DNA of 43,503 nt from Synergistaceae bacterium (lineage in GTDB: Bacteria; Synergistota; Synergistia; Synergistales; Aminobacteriaceae), in the NCBI GenBank assembly GCA_031274425.1, contig JAISQE010000065.1, positions 1 through 43,503 on the forward strand. The letters are read 5' to 3'. Of the stretch, positions 42,689 to 43,503 are shown in pieces. Positions within the stretch are counted from its first letter, which is position 1. Every line of letters begins with the position of its first letter. The notes under the pieces are model-generated. The model was not told where the DNA came from. It ran no database searches and saw only the letters and a list, made by a program, of their open reading frames with translations. The position numbers and the translations under genes were made by a program.

Positions 42689-43503
42689 ATGGCTGACCAC
42701 GGACAAGAAAGGGAGCGGGAGGGCATTGCGAACCCCGACGCGGAACATCGGGAAAGAACGCCTTCGAATCCCGATATCGCGTTGCTGCCGCTCAAGAGTG
42801 ACCTCATCTTCAAGTTGGTTTTCGGCGACGCGCGATACGTGGAGATCGTTCGGGCTTTCCTGATCGCGGCCCTCGACATCCCCGCCGAAGAATACGAGGA
42901 CCTGAAAATCGTCGACCCCCACCTCGAACGGGACCGCCCGGACGATAAACTGGGCGTACTCGATGTTCGCGTTCAGTTGAAAAGGGGGAAATTAGTCTCG
43001 GCGGAGATACAGCTGCGGGAAACGCCGTCTATGGCCGAACGCGTGGCCTTCTCCACCGGGCGCAACCTTTCGAGGCAGATTTCGCCGGGGCAGAGCTACG
43101 AGCGAATCGAGAAAGTCGTTATCGTGAATTGAAGTAAAATGCCTAAAGTTAGAATAGCTAAAAACAGCTTTTTAAAGAATTTGACTCACTTTTACCAGTA
43201 CGTCCTTTTGTTAAAGCACTATACCACCATATTTTCAAACTGTACGACGCTGAAAACCGAGTTCTCTTCACGGACATTATGGAAGTGCATACGCTGGAAC
43301 TGAAAAAGCTGCCGGAAGGCCCCGTGGAGGACGCGAAAGAAAAGGAACTGATAAACTGGCTGAGACTCATACGATCCGAACAGAAGGAGGAAATTGAAAT
43401 GCTTGCCACACAGACGCCGGAGATGGATTTGGCGGTGAGACGGCTGAAGCAGCTTTCAGCGGACGAGCGGACCCGTATGCTTTACGAGGCGCGCGAGCTT
43501 GCC
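42689..43503 (+). pseudogene. interrupted Rpn/PDDEXK_2-family nuclease-type gene
   Basis: The 5' part (42689-43132) reads as the N-terminal nuclease domain of Rpn-like transposase-family proteins: LKSDLIFKLVFGDARYVEIV, GVLDVRVQLKRGKLVSAEIQL (the D...E-x-Q core) and ERVAFSTGRNLSRQISPGQSY, then stops. The expected next part, YHHIFKLYDAENRVLFTDIM and LELKKLP...ELINWLRLIRSE, resumes at 43222 in a different frame and is open to the window end. About 90 bp of AT-rich sequence (43130-43221) separates the two. ATG 42689 has AAAGG 10 nt upstream. Such genes are often multicopy in anaerobes. Confidence 0.8.

Noticed and set aside
1-43503. tRNA, rRNA or CRISPR arrays
   Set aside because: No cloverleaf with TTCGA-type arm, rRNA core sequence or spaced repeats was recognised anywhere in the window.

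Overview
The window looks like chromosome of a GC-rich, anaerobic, diderm (LPS-making) bacterium. The best guess is a member of the Synergistota. This is an inference from the gene set: a full lipid A pathway, a TRAP transporter, an LpxK::LpxB-like fusion, a DapH-type lysine pathway, and no tRNA or rRNA to test it. Nearly all the sequence is densely packed coding DNA with good Shine-Dalgarno sites. The exception is an AT-rich island at about 3.2-4.65 kb.

Layout. 0-2.0 kb (+): dapH-lysC (diaminopimelate/lysine entry). 2.0-3.2 kb (-): an M24 aminopeptidase. 3.2-4.65 kb: AT-rich island bracketed by two identical 46-bp terminator-bearing direct repeats; it holds a MITE-like element, a small membrane protein, an antitoxin and the stump of its PIN toxin. 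4.67-8.2 kb (-): a FecBCD-type metal/corrinoid ABC importer led by a degenerate FmdE-like protein. 8.5-9.7 kb: an FMN reductase and rsmG, convergent. 10.0-16.6 kb (+): a tightly coupled glycan locus (PglC-like phosphoglycosyl transferase, FabH-like KAS III, two acyl carrier proteins, SDR, PglD-like acetyltransferase, FkbH-type HAD/GNAT protein, GT4 glycosyltransferase). 16.6-20.5 kb (-): galT-galK plus an IMP dehydrogenase of the Tritrichomonas foetus type. 20.7-23.7 kb (+): a DctPQM TRAP transporter behind a clear sigma-70 promoter. 23.9-32.2 kb (+): histidine phosphatase, a sigma factor, a one-TM protein, bamA, a conserved-looking outer-membrane protein, lpxD-lpxC-fabZ-lpxA. 32.2-36.0 kb (-): thrC, glyA and an acyltransferase-3 membrane protein. 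36.1-42.3 kb (-): an SLH/phosphodiester-glycosidase exoprotein, msbA and the lpxK::lpxB-like fusion. 42.7 kb to the end: an interrupted Rpn/PDDEXK_2-type gene.

How the genes work together. Most of the right half builds the outer membrane: BamA inserts barrels, LpxA/C/D/FabZ make the acylated glucosamine precursor, the LpxK::LpxB-like protein continues lipid A synthesis, and MsbA flips it. The glycan locus would start a sugar on undecaprenyl phosphate and carries its own acyl-carrier module. That module is the most unusual system here: FkbH + ACP + FabH is the core known from tetronate biosynthesis, yet it sits between pglC-, pglD- and pglA-like genes. A second theme is in-frame tandem or dispersed repeats in housekeeping genes (dapH, galT, fkbH-like, thrC, lpxK::lpxB), including one ~60-66-bp repeat family shared by the fkbH-like gene and thrC.
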